DNA of 64,000 bases from Agarilytica sp045430345. GTDB lineage: Bacteria > Pseudomonadota > Gammaproteobacteria > Pseudomonadales > Cellvibrionaceae. Numbering within the stretch: position 1 is the first letter of the stretch; each line of letters starts with the position of its first letter. A program made the position numbers and the translations under genes. The notes beneath the pieces are model-generated. The model did not search any database. It was not told where the DNA came from and worked only from the letters and a program-made list of their open reading frames with translations. The stretch covers positions 434,001 through 498,000 of the forward strand of contig JAILXT010000002.1 of assembly GCA_045430345.1 (NCBI GenBank), written 5' to 3'. This document shows, piece by piece, positions 16,476 through 25,509 of this stretch.

Positions 16476-18583
16476 TCACTTGTTGCAATAATGTTGGGAT
16501 TATTCAAACGTGACTTTTTCCCAATTTTATTCAAACTTTTTACAACGGCTATCATGGCGACGATGGCACCAATTAACCATAGTGTTGAGAAGGTGGGGTG
16601 CATGGTAAATGTACCTACCTGATACAAACAGCTCGCCGCCCAATAAGCAAGGAAGCTTGACCAGCCAATGACCAGGCTCGCCCACATGGGGCCTGACTCT
16701 CGATTCATTGCGCCCATTACTGCAACGCAGGGCGTGTAGAGTAAGATAAACACCAAATAACAAAACGCGGCAAACGCGCTGCCGAATAAGGTTTGCATTG
16801 CACCGAGGCCTGTATCAGAAACGCCTTGGTCTTCTGCGGATTCATTAACGGCGCCCAAACCTAATGGGTCACCAATGGCGCCGCCTAACGCGATGGTGTT
16901 ATCGAGGATGGAGGTAAAGGCTTCTTGTGTGCTTGCGAGGAGGTTGAAGGCTTCATCTTCAGTGTTGTTCTCACCGGCAACGTCTTGGTAGAGCGCATCG
17001 AGTGTGCCGACTACGGCTTCTTTTGCAAATATCCCAGTAAATACGCCGACCGTTGCGGGCCAATTATCTTCTTGAACACCGATGGGTGCGAGGGCAGGCG
17101 TTAAGGCTTTGCCTACGGCACTAAGGAGTGAGTCTTTGCTGTCTTGGTTTCCAAAAGAGCCATCTAAGCCGATAGAGTTAATGATGGTAAGTGCGGCAAC
17201 CACTTTTACAATCGTGCTGCCCGCGCGTTTTACGAAGCCGCGCAAACGGTGCCATGTGGTGAAGAATACATTGGTTACCGTGGGAATATGATAAGCGGGC
17301 ATTTCTTGAAAAGAGGGCGAGCTTTGCCCTGAAAATAATGTTTTACGAAAGAGCCAGCCGGTAAAAACGGCCATGAGTATGCCGAAGAGGTAGAGCGCAA
17401 AAACAATAAGTGACCCGTTATTTGGGAAAAAGGCCGCTGCAAAAAGCGCGTACACCGTGAGCCGTGCACCGCAGGACATAAAGGGAGCCATCGCAATGGT
17501 GAGTAAGCGATCCTGTTCACGTGTTAACGATCGTGAAGCCATGACTGAGGGAACGTTACAGCCAAAGCCTACGATAAGTGGCACAAAAGCATTGCCTGGC
17601 AATCCGATTTTCGCCATTAAGCGATCAACGACGAAGCCCGCCCTCGCCATATAGCCGGAGCCTTCGAGCAGGCTTAAGCAAAGATATAAAAACCCGATGA
17701 CAGGAATAAATGTGCCAACAAGTTGGATGCCTCCGCCGATGCCGTCTGCGACAATGGTACGCAACCATTCAGGGGAGCCAAGGGCAGTCATTAGGTTGCC
17801 GAGCCCATCTACCAACAGTGCGCCGAGTAAAATATCAAAAAAGTCGATAAACACAGCGCCAAGGTTGATGGAGAACATGAACATCAAGTACATCATCAAC
17901 AAGAATATTGGGATGCCGAGCCAACGATTGAGCACGATGGCGTCAATCTTTTCGCTGAAGGCGCGTTTACCGGGCTCCATAATAACAACGTCGCGCGTTT
18001 GCTCTTGTATCCAATGGAAGCGGTGGGTAATGGCTTCTTCTGCGCAGAGCAGATCTTCTTTGATCTTGGGGGCATGGCCAGGGTTTTGGGCGATGTCCGA
18101 AATTTTTTGTTTGAGCTGACTAATTCCGGTGCCTTTGCTGGCGACGACAGGAATAATCGGGATGCCCAGTTTTCGCTCTAAGGACTCGACATCGATAGAG
18201 GTGCCTTGATGTTCGGCAACATCCATCATATTGAGGATGAGTATAAGTGGGATGCCGGTATCGAGTAATTCGTGGGTGAGCAGTAAATGCCGGTTCAGAT
18301 TGGCGGCATCGACAACGTTAATAATAAGGTCGGGTGTTTCGTCGGTAATGAAGCGACGGGCGATTTGCTCGTCTATGCCTTGTTCTTCTGGTGCGAGGGT
18401 GTATACGCCAGGTAAGTCAACAAGCTCGATGCGATGGTCTTTGTTGGTCAGCGTCCCGGTTTTCTTTTCAACGGTAACGCCCGCCCAGTTGCCGACCTTT
18501 TGGTGAGCGCCGGTAAGGCTATTGAATACGGTGGTTTTGCCGCAGTTGGGATTGCCCGCTAGGGCGATGGTTATCTCGCTCAC
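16472..18583 (-). CDS. feoB: Ferrous iron transporter FeoB
   Basis: 703 residues. The N-terminal GTPase has G1 (GNPNCGKT, residues 10-17), G3 (DLPGVY), G4-like NMMD and G5-like ASKGTGI. About eight to eleven hydrophobic segments follow, with the paired gate-like regions typical of FeoB (FIPVIGFLYLCLSLLEGSGY and FVKRAGSTIVKV). It brings Fe2+ across the inner membrane under low oxygen or iron limitation. Its ATG overlaps the feoA stop by 4 bases, showing coupled translation. There is no feoC gene behind it; the stop runs into convergent prpE. Confidence 0.93.
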   Translation of the reverse strand: MSEITIALAGNPNCGKTTVFNSLTGAHQKVGNWAGVTVEKKTGTLTNKDHRIELVDLPGVYTLAPEEQGIDEQIARRFITDETPDLIINVVDAANLNRHLLLTHELLDTGIPLILILNMMDVAEHQGTSIDVESLERKLGIPIIPVVASKGTGISQLKQKISDIAQNPGHAPKIKEDLLCAEEAITHRFHWIQEQTRDVVIMEPGKRAFSEKIDAIVLNRWLGIPIFLLMMYLMFMFSINLGAVFIDFFDILLGALLVDGLGNLMTALGSPEWLRTIVADGIGGGIQLVGTFIPVIGFLYLCLSLLEGSGYMARAGFVVDRLMAKIGLPGNAFVPLIVGFGCNVPSVMASRSLTREQDRLLTIAMAPFMSCGARLTVYALFAAAFFPNNGSLIVFALYLFGILMAVFTGWLFRKTLFSGQSSPSFQEMPAYHIPTVTNVFFTTWHRLRGFVKRAGSTIVKVVAALTIINSIGLDGSFGNQDSKDSLLSAVGKALTPALAPIGVQEDNWPATVGVFTGIFAKEAVVGTLDALYQDVAGENNTEDEAFNLLASTQEAFTSILDNTIALGGAIGDPLGLGAVNESAEDQGVSDTGLGAMQTLFGSAFAAFCYLVFILLYTPCVAVMGAMNRESGPMWASLVIGWSSFLAYWAASCLYQVGTFTMHPTFSTLWLIGAIVAMIAVVKSLNKIGKKSRLNNPNIIATSD

Positions 18584-18804
18584 GCACTCTCTACTTGGAT
18601 TTGCAGGGCGTCGCGCTTTCTGATGCTTAATAGAGTGCCTTCAATACGTACCTGCATGGGGTCGCCCAATGGTGCCGTACGGAGAACTGTGGCCTCGGCA
18701 CCAGGGATAACGCCCATACGAAGTAAGCGCGAAAAGCTCTCACCCGCATTAGCAAAGCCTTTGATGCGGGTTTTGATGTTGGTTTCTTGGTCAGCAAGTG
18801 TCAT
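18580..18804 (-). CDS. feoA: Ferrous iron transport protein FeoA
   Basis: 74 residues with an SH3-like pattern: LADQ...IKGFANAGESFSRLLRMGVIPGAEATVLRTAPLGDPMQVRIEGTLLSIRKRDA in segments, matching the FeoA family in length and core. It supports FeoB activity from the cytoplasmic side. First gene of the feoAB operon, with a Fur-like dyad 50-75 bases upstream. Confidence 0.9.
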   Translation of the reverse strand: MTLADQETNIKTRIKGFANAGESFSRLLRMGVIPGAEATVLRTAPLGDPMQVRIEGTLLSIRKRDALQIQVESA

Positions 18805-18854
18805 AAATGCGTCCGGTAGGGCTATGGCGCCCGAGCTGAAGAGCTCTAAACTTA

Positions 18855-18879
18855 AATAATAACGATTATCGTTTAGTTT
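18855..18879 (-). promoter_or_regulatory. Fur-box-like dyad upstream of feoA
   Basis: The 13-base dyad AACGAT-N-ATCGTT at 18861-18873, inside AAATAATAACGATTATCGTTTAG, gives on the feoA strand GATAATCGTTATTAT. This matches the GATAAT-type repeats of Fur sites well. It lies about 55 bases before the feoA start. Known Fur control of feo supports the call. Confidence 0.6.
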
Positions 18880-19317
18880 ACTGCTTGGATTGAATTTAGG
18901 CCAGTCCTTGGTCCAAAAAATATATAAATAGCGTGTGATTTTTGTTTTCCCTCAAGGTTTCCAGTAGATATCGCTATTAGGAAGGAGGATGAAGAGATAG
19001 TGTGTGTTTTAGGGAGCATGCCAAAAAGAGGCGTCACTTGGTCATTCGGTTTTGTCGTCTTAGTCTGCTTACCGTTTGTGTTTGCTTTGTAAAGGCTATA
19101 GCATGCGGTTGTGAATAAGTCACATTTCAAGCTGTTACTTTGATGCTCTCGTCGCACATATAAGTAATATTTAACAAGGTTGTTGTTAGGTACCAAAGGG
19201 ACTCTTCATAACGTCAGTACTCAGAACCCCTCCCAGACTCAGTTTTTATCCAAGAACCGGATATTTGTGTTTTGGTTTGCTGTGCCTGGAAGTTAAATGT
19301 CTAAGGAGAAAGGACAA
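18880..19317. other. Gene-free stretch between feoA and the subtilase gene
   Basis: No convincing gene. A 107-codon minus-strand frame (18873-19196) has no recognisable domain, no ribosome binding site and odd composition. The last bases contain AAGGAGAAAGGACAA, the ribosome binding site of the next gene. Confidence 0.5.
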
Positions 19318-22300
19318 ATGAAAAAGAATAAATCCACATTAAAGGTATTTACGCGGAGCGCTATAGCATGTCTTGCTATGGCCGGTACGACGTTTGCCTA
19401 TGCACAGCAAACATCTGGGACCAATGAGCTGTATGTCCCTGGGGAATTACTCGTTAAGTACAAATCCAATACGGGAACTCAAGACAAAGAGGTCACACGC
19501 CTGCTTCACGGAGTTGAGCATATAGAGACGTTCAAAAACCCTAAAAACAATGCCCCATCTTCTCTCTCGCAAACGTCTGCTGACTTGAGTAGTTGGGAGC
19601 ATGTTCGCGCAAATGGTGACGTAGATCTTGCCGCATTGCGAGCACAGCTCACGCTGGATTCTACGGTTGAACGAGTTGAATACAACTACTTTGTTAATGC
19701 GAACCTAGTGCCGAACGATCCGCGGTTTGGTGAACTATGGGGTATGGATAATTTAGGTCAAACGGGCGGCGTCTCCAATGCAGACGTGGATGCTCCTGAG
19801 GCATGGGATATTCAAACAGGCAGTGCTGATGTTGTTGTCGGCGTCATTGATACAGGAATCGATTACAGTCATCCAGATTTACAAGCGAATATGTGGACTA
19901 ATCCCGGTGAGATCCCGGCGAATGGTATTGACGATGATGGCAATGGTTATGTCGATGATGTACATGGCTACGATTTCGTGAACAACGATGGAGATCCGAT
20001 GGATGATCATGGTCACGGAACGCATGTCGCGGGTACGATTGCGGCGGTAGGGGATAATGGCATTGGTGTCGCTGGTGTGAGTTGGAATGCTCAGTTAATG
20101 GGTATTAAATTCCTCAGTGCTTCTGGTTCTGGGACAACAGCGAACGCGATCGCTGCGGTTACGTATGCTACTGACATGGGTGTCAATATCACCAATAATA
20201 GCTGGGGTGGCGGTGGTTTTTCTCAAGCTCTAGAAGACGCGATTTCTGCAGCGGCCGCGGCAAATAGCCTTTTTGTCGCAGCTGCGGGCAACTCCAACAA
20301 TGATAATGATCAAGGCGCTCACTACCCCTCGACCTATGATGTTTCTAACATTGTGGCGGTAGCTGCTACGGATCACAATGATCAGCGCGCTTCGTTTTCA
20401 AGTTATGGAGAAACATCTGTTGATCTCGGTGCTCCAGGAGTTTCCATTCTTTCTACTGTACCCTCGACCGGTAGTTTGGGTGACCCATCAGGCTATAGAT
20501 TATTAAATGGTACATCTATGGCGACACCACATGTGGCAGGGGCTGCGGCGCTGATCTTGGGGCGCTATCCAGAACTCACATTCGAAGAATTAAAAAATCG
20601 CCTTCTCTTATCCTCTCGAAAAATACCTTCAATGACTGGTATTACGGTTAGTGGCGGTGTACTTAATGTTGCACAAGCTCTACAGGACGATGAACTTGCG
20701 CCAAATCCTGTTTCGGATTTAAGTCTGGTTGTTGCAAACTCTCGAACAGCAGATATTGCTTGGACGTCAACTGGTGATGATGAAGGCGTTGGGTTTGCAA
20801 GTGTTTATGAGATTTTTTATTCAACAGAAGCAATTGATGCAAGTAACATTGAAGATGCGAATACGCAGTTGTATTTTGCTAACGGAACATCGACTGAAAC
20901 AGCGACGATTAATGGTCTGGTTGATGGAACAACTTATTATGCCGCGATAATCGCGGTTGATGATGTTGGCAACGTGAGCGAATTATCTAATGTAGTCGAG
21001 TTTACAACGCTCCCGTCCATGAGTGTTTATGAAAATTCATTAGACTCTATTAGTGATTGGGATCTTGACGGAACGGTTGGTCCAGAAGGGCTGTTATGGC
21101 ACTTGTCGACGCACCGTATAACTAGCCCAACCACTGCACTTTATTACGGCATCGAAAGCACGCTAAATTACGATACAGGCTCTTCTAATTATGGTACTGC
21201 AACTACCCCTGAGATCGATTTAAGTGGTGTTGGCGATGCAATACTTACATTCGAGCACTTTTTGGCAACAGAAAATTTACCGCCATTTGATACTGCGAGT
21301 GTTCTTGTTTCTGCTGACGGCGGTGTGACATGGAGTGAAGTGTTTTCTACAGCCAACAGTACGGGTTCAATGGTCGAAGAGCTCATAGATATTTCTGAGT
21401 ATGCAGGTCAAACCATCCGTCTTCGTTTCAGTTTTGATACTCTCGATAGCATTCTCAATCAGTTTGAAGGGTGGGTGATTGATGATATTGAAATTTCGGG
21501 TGCGCCTTTAACTCCGGTTCCAGTCATTTCTTCTCCAGTGAGTGTGGCTCTTGGAGAGGCCATACTATTTGATGCGAGTGGTTCTCAGGGAAGCCCAACC
21601 AGCTATACCTGGTATTTTGGTGATGGTACGACGGTAGAAACGACAGAGCCTACGATCAGTCATGTTTACCCAGTGGGTGGCCAATATACCGTTTTGTTGA
21701 TGGTCAGTAATGATAATGGTGTGTCCGAAGATCCGGCCACGGCGTCAGTTAATGTGATTGCGTCGTATGTAGGTGGTTTTGATGGTAGTCCGGTTGGATC
21801 TGATCCAGAAGGTTGGTTAGATACAGATACGCCCCTCAATGAACCTCCATATAACGCAGAACCCGACGATAGTTTGTTTAGCGTGGTGGAGCTCGCTGGG
21901 GAAAATGTGTTCTCTACATCTTCGACGACTGAGAATATTCATTCTCACTATGTTGGAAGCCAGCCTTTTGGTATTAGTGCAGGCTATGAATACAGTGGAC
22001 GCATGCTTATTACGGAAGGAACTTCACACATAGGGGTAACATTCTTTAGTCAGCTTCCAGGTGAAAACGGTTATTACATGTTGCGCTCGCTGGGCGGCTA
22101 TAACGGTTTTCATCTCGCTGCGCAGGGAAGTCTAATCGAAGGTGATGTGCAGAGTTTTGTTAGCCCAGGCTCCATAGGTAATGGTTGGGCTCGTTTCCGC
22201 ATTCAAGTGGAAGACGTTAATGGTCGCACCGAAATTCGCGCAAACGTATGGGCCGATGGATCGGCGGAGCCTAGTGGTTGGCAGATGGATGCATATGATC

Positions 22301-22824
22301 AAGAAGAGTGGCGTTTTACTGAAGGTACCTTTGGTGTTTGGTCTGGAGGCACGGGGACAAAATACTGGGATGATCTTGAGGTTAGTTCTCTAGGTGAATT
22401 ACCCGCGGTTGTAAGTGTTCCTGATGTTAATGCTTTAAGCGAAGCAGAGGCTACTGCGCATTTACTTGAAGAGTCTGGTCTGAGTGTTTGGTTTGTCGAT
22501 TATCGATACGATAATAATGTTCCTGCTGGCCAAGCAATAGAAACTAACCCGGGTTCTGGTGCTTTATTGTATGAAGGCGACAGTGTTGAGTTAGTGGTAT
22601 CACTCGGCCAATTGTTTTGGTTCGAAGTGCCATCGTTGATCGGGCTTGGGCAGTTGGAAGCTGAAGTTGAACTGATAGCAGCAGGTTTTACTTTGGGTGC
22701 CATAAACGAAACCAGCAGCCCTGAAGCGGTTGGTACAGTAATTGGTCAAAGTGTTTCTGGTGGGTCGTGGATGCCGGAGGGAACGGCGATTGATATTACA
22801 GTGTCTACTGGACCGGCAACATAA
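19318..22824 (+). CDS. Secreted multidomain subtilisin-like serine protease (S8, FN3, PKD, PASTA)
   Basis: 1168 residues from the ATG at 19318, chosen because GGAGAAAGG lies at ribosome-binding distance and the signal peptide (cut after AYA) starts here; the ATG at 19297 lies upstream of that site. Order: signal peptide, I9-like propeptide (ELYVPGELLVKY), S8 domain with Asp178 (VIDTGIDYSHPDL), His233 (HGTHVAG) and Ser400 (NGTSMATPH), an FN3 domain near 460-560, a jelly-roll-like MAM/lectin region, a PKD domain (ASGSQGSPTSYTWYFGDGTT), a second lectin-like domain, and two PASTA-like repeats at the C-terminus (VPDVNALSEAEA and VPSLIGLGQLEAE). It should degrade extracellular protein. PASTA repeats on a protease are uncommon. 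Confidence 0.9.
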   Translation: MKKNKSTLKVFTRSAIACLAMAGTTFAYAQQTSGTNELYVPGELLVKYKSNTGTQDKEVTRLLHGVEHIETFKNPKNNAPSSLSQTSADLSSWEHVRANGDVDLAALRAQLTLDSTVERVEYNYFVNANLVPNDPRFGELWGMDNLGQTGGVSNADVDAPEAWDIQTGSADVVVGVIDTGIDYSHPDLQANMWTNPGEIPANGIDDDGNGYVDDVHGYDFVNNDGDPMDDHGHGTHVAGTIAAVGDNGIGVAGVSWNAQLMGIKFLSASGSGTTANAIAAVTYATDMGVNITNNSWGGGGFSQALEDAISAAAAANSLFVAAAGNSNNDNDQGAHYPSTYDVSNIVAVAATDHNDQRASFSSYGETSVDLGAPGVSILSTVPSTGSLGDPSGYRLLNGTSMATPHVAGAAALILGRYPELTFEELKNRLLLSSRKIPSMTGITVSGGVLNVAQALQDDELAPNPVSDLSLVVANSRTADIAWTSTGDDEGVGFASVYEIFYSTEAIDASNIEDANTQLYFANGTSTETATINGLVDGTTYYAAIIAVDDVGNVSELSNVVEFTTLPSMSVYENSLDSISDWDLDGTVGPEGLLWHLSTHRITSPTTALYYGIESTLNYDTGSSNYGTATTPEIDLSGVGDAILTFEHFLATENLPPFDTASVLVSADGGVTWSEVFSTANSTGSMVEELIDISEYAGQTIRLRFSFDTLDSILNQFEGWVIDDIEISGAPLTPVPVISSPVSVALGEAILFDASGSQGSPTSYTWYFGDGTTVETTEPTISHVYPVGGQYTVLLMVSNDNGVSEDPATASVNVIASYVGGFDGSPVGSDPEGWLDTDTPLNEPPYNAEPDDSLFSVVELAGENVFSTSSTTENIHSHYVGSQPFGISAGYEYSGRMLITEGTSHIGVTFFSQLPGENGYYMLRSLGGYNGFHLAAQGSLIEGDVQSFVSPGSIGNGWARFRIQVEDVNGRTEIRANVWADGSAEPSGWQMDAYDQEEWRFTEGTFGVWSGGTGTKYWDDLEVSSLGELPAVVSVPDVNALSEAEATAHLLEESGLSVWFVDYRYDNNVPAGQAIETNPGSGALLYEGDSVELVVSLGQLFWFEVPSLIGLGQLEAEVELIAAGFTLGAINETSSPEAVGTVIGQSVSGGSWMPEGTAIDITVSTGPAT

Positions 22825-22868
22825 TTTCCGTGATTCAACTATTAGTGATCTTATTTTGATCACGTTCT

Positions 22869-22914
22869 GATAAGTGTGCTGTTCAGTTCACCTGAGTACC
22901 GCACTTATCTTTAT
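22869..22914 (+). terminator. Terminator-like hairpin after the subtilase gene
   Basis: GATAAGTG at 22869-22876 pairs with CACTTATC at 22902-22909, followed by TTTATT. The loop of 25 bases is long, so this is a moderate candidate. Confidence 0.4.
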
Positions 22915-23089
22915 TGGCTAGTTTAATATTGGTCTTATTGGAGTCCTGGGTCATGCAGGTCTGGGGCTTCCATTCAAGCTTTGTTCTTTCTCTCTCCTGT
23001 GGTTTACAGTCGTTAATCCCCCGTTTTGAGTAACTGGAGCGGTACACTTATTTATCCTTGGGCGAAAACGATTCCTTTTAGTTGAGCAG

Positions 23090-23560
23090 CTAAACAAATT
23101 GCGTATCAATAATCACTTCACAATTTAACGAGTTCGCAATAAAACAATAATCGTGAGATTTTTTATGCAAAGTGTCGATTGCACCTGAGTCTGGTTGTTT
23201 GCTGCCGGAGAACGTCACGCGGGGGCGCAATACAATTTGTGAAAACGCAGTTTTACCCGATGCTGTTTTGCCTAATGTACCCCGCGCATTATCGGTGTAG
23301 CTATCCACGGTATAACCGAACTTTGCGGCAAACCCTAAGAAAAACAACATGTGGCAGCTGGAAAGCGAGGCGATCAACGCTTCTTCGGGATCTACATTTT
23401 CAGCGATGGAATAGGGGAGTGGCACAATGTCGGGGGCTGAGGATGCTTGCACAACGGCGCCGCCATCAAATGCCCAGGTATGGCCTCGGCTGTATTCGTT
23501 ATCGATAAACGCTTCATCGGGTTTGCGTGCCCATTGAACGGTGGCTTCATATTCAGACAT
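23090..23560 (-). CDS. OsmC/Ohr family protein
   Basis: 156 residues with the OsmC layout: an N-terminal strand region (EATVQWARK), NVDPEEALIASLSSCHMLFFL with the first reactive cysteine (C69), and a second at HDYCFIANSL (C139). These two cysteines form the peroxidatic pair that reduces organic hydroperoxides in the cytoplasm. It lies 31 bases downstream of the ABC exporter gene on the same strand and may be co-transcribed. Ohr versus other OsmC subfamilies cannot be settled by eye. Confidence 0.85.
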   Translation of the reverse strand: MSEYEATVQWARKPDEAFIDNEYSRGHTWAFDGGAVVQASSAPDIVPLPYSIAENVDPEEALIASLSSCHMLFFLGFAAKFGYTVDSYTDNARGTLGKTASGKTAFSQIVLRPRVTFSGSKQPDSGAIDTLHKKSHDYCFIANSLNCEVIIDTQFV

Positions 23561-23591
23561 GTGGTTTACCTATTGTCGGGTGCTAATGCGT

Positions 23592-25388
23592 TTAAGATTG
23601 CTCTTCGTATTGTTCGGCTTGTTGTATTTGCCAGAGTTGGGCGTACTTGCCTTTTTGTTCGATCAGTTCTTGATGAGAACCTTGCTCAATAATATTGCCT
23701 TGATCCAGCACGATAATGTTATCAGCGTTTACGACGGTGGACAGCCTGTGTGCGATGACCAGTGTGGTTTGTTCCTGGCTGATTTCTTCAATGGCATCAA
23801 GTATGCCTTGTTCTGATTTGCTATCGAGTGATGAGGTGGCTTCATCGAAGATCATTATGTGGGGGTGTTTTAATATGGCGCGCGCAATCGAGACACGTTG
23901 TTTTTCTCCGCCAGAAAGTTTTAGTCCTCGTTCGCCCACAACGGTTTTTGAGCCTTCAGGGAGTTGGGCAATAAAGTCGGTTAAGTGGGCAAGTTTAATC
24001 GAGTTGTCCACTTCTGCATCGCTGGCATCAACGCGGCCATAACGAATGTTTTCGTAAATGGACATGTTGAACAGCACAGTGTCTTGGGGGACGACACCAA
24101 TGCTTGCGCGCAGAGAGTGTTGCGATACCTGGGTAATGTCTTGCCCGTCAATTGAAATAGATCCTTTGTCTGCATCGTAAAACCGAAAGAGGAGTTTGAG
24201 TAATGTGGATTTACCTGAGCCACTGCTGCCGACAATCGCCACTTTTTGTTTGCTTTGTACTTCAAAGCTGACGCCTTTTAAAATGGCACGTTCCGGTGTG
24301 TAGGCGAAGTCGATATTGTCGAAGGTGATCTGACCTTTTTTAACATTGAGTGTGGCGGCATTTTCTTTGTCAACGACTTTGGGTTTTGTATCGAGCAAGG
24401 TAAACATGCGTTCGATATTGGCGAGGGAGCCTTTCATTTCACGGTAAACAAACCCGAGAAAATTAAGCGGCATAAAAATTTGCATCATAAATGCATTGAT
24501 GAGGACGAAGTCGCCCAGGGTCATGTTTTGGTTGGCCACATTGGCGGCGGCGAGAATCATTGAACTGCTCATTGCGGTGGCAATAATAAAGGCTTGGCCA
24601 CCGTTGAGAAAAAATAACGAGAGCCGGTTTTTTTGCCGTGCTTTTTCCCAAGTGATGAGTTCGCGATCGTAATTTTCGGCTTCGTAATCTTCGTTAGTAA
24701 AGTATTTGACGGTTTCGTAGTTGAGGAGACTGTCGACAGCACGTGTGCTGGTTTCAGATTCTGCCTGATTCACTTCCCTGACAAATTTGGTGCGAATTTC
24801 TGTGGCGAATACAGAGAATGCAATATAGGCACTGACCGCCGCGACGACGATTAAGGCAAACCATACGTTGTATTGAACGAGTAAAATAACCGCGATGAGT
24901 GATATCTCGATTAATGTCGGGATGATATTGAAGACCATAAAGCGCAGCAAAAAGCTGATGCCGTTGGTGCCTCTTTCGATATCCCGCGATAGGCCACCGG
25001 TGCGGCGATTGAGATGAAAATCGAGGTCCAGGGAATGGATGTGTTGGAACACTTTAAGGCCAATACGGCGCATTGCACGTTCAGTCACGCGGCCGAAAAT
25101 AGTATCCCTTAGCTCGCCAAATAAGACGCTGGCAAAACGTACGGCGCCGTAAGCGATGAGTAAGGCTAAGGGAATGGCGACTAACACGTTATCGTCGTTA
25201 ATTTTTTCCAGGTCATCGACGATGTATTTCAAGATAAACGGCAGCCCAACGCTCGCCACTTTTGCGCCGATAAGGCAAAGAATGGCGAGGCCGATGCGGC
25301 TTTTATATTCCAGCAGGTAGGGAATCAGGGAATAGAGTGTTCGCCAGTTAACTTCTTTGATGCTGACATCGGTGGCTTGTCCGCGCAT
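23592..25388 (-). CDS. Atm1/HMT1-type ABC exporter (fused membrane and ATPase domains)
   Basis: 598 residues: about six membrane segments in the first 320 residues, then an ABC ATPase with Walker A (VGSSGSGKST, Lys393), signature LSGGEKQRVSIARA, Walker B HIMIFDEATSSLD and switch AHRLSTV. The membrane part (NRRTGGLSRDIERGTNGISF, RFYDADKGSISIDGQDI) matches the Atm1/heavy-metal-tolerance group, which exports glutathione-linked sulfur or metal species in homodimers. The neighbouring OsmC gene suggests a link to thiol or oxidative stress. Confidence 0.88.
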   Translation of the reverse strand: MRGQATDVSIKEVNWRTLYSLIPYLLEYKSRIGLAILCLIGAKVASVGLPFILKYIVDDLEKINDDNVLVAIPLALLIAYGAVRFASVLFGELRDTIFGRVTERAMRRIGLKVFQHIHSLDLDFHLNRRTGGLSRDIERGTNGISFLLRFMVFNIIPTLIEISLIAVILLVQYNVWFALIVVAAVSAYIAFSVFATEIRTKFVREVNQAESETSTRAVDSLLNYETVKYFTNEDYEAENYDRELITWEKARQKNRLSLFFLNGGQAFIIATAMSSSMILAAANVANQNMTLGDFVLINAFMMQIFMPLNFLGFVYREMKGSLANIERMFTLLDTKPKVVDKENAATLNVKKGQITFDNIDFAYTPERAILKGVSFEVQSKQKVAIVGSSGSGKSTLLKLLFRFYDADKGSISIDGQDITQVSQHSLRASIGVVPQDTVLFNMSIYENIRYGRVDASDAEVDNSIKLAHLTDFIAQLPEGSKTVVGERGLKLSGGEKQRVSIARAILKHPHIMIFDEATSSLDSKSEQGILDAIEEISQEQTTLVIAHRLSTVVNADNIIVLDQGNIIEQGSHQELIEQKGKYAQLWQIQQAEQYEEQS

Positions 25389-25509
25389 TAAGTGTACTCA
25401 TGTTGCGTTGGGGGAAGGAGGCTAGGGATTGGACCACAAAGTGGGCGGGGGATAAATAAAAGAATCTGGGGTGCAACGGTTTTACGGATAGATGTGCAGG
25501 GAAGAAAAG

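Noticed and set aside
18873..19196. Minus-strand 107-codon frame between feoA and the subtilase gene
   Set aside because: No domain, no signal, no ribosome binding site, and it overlaps the Fur-like site region.
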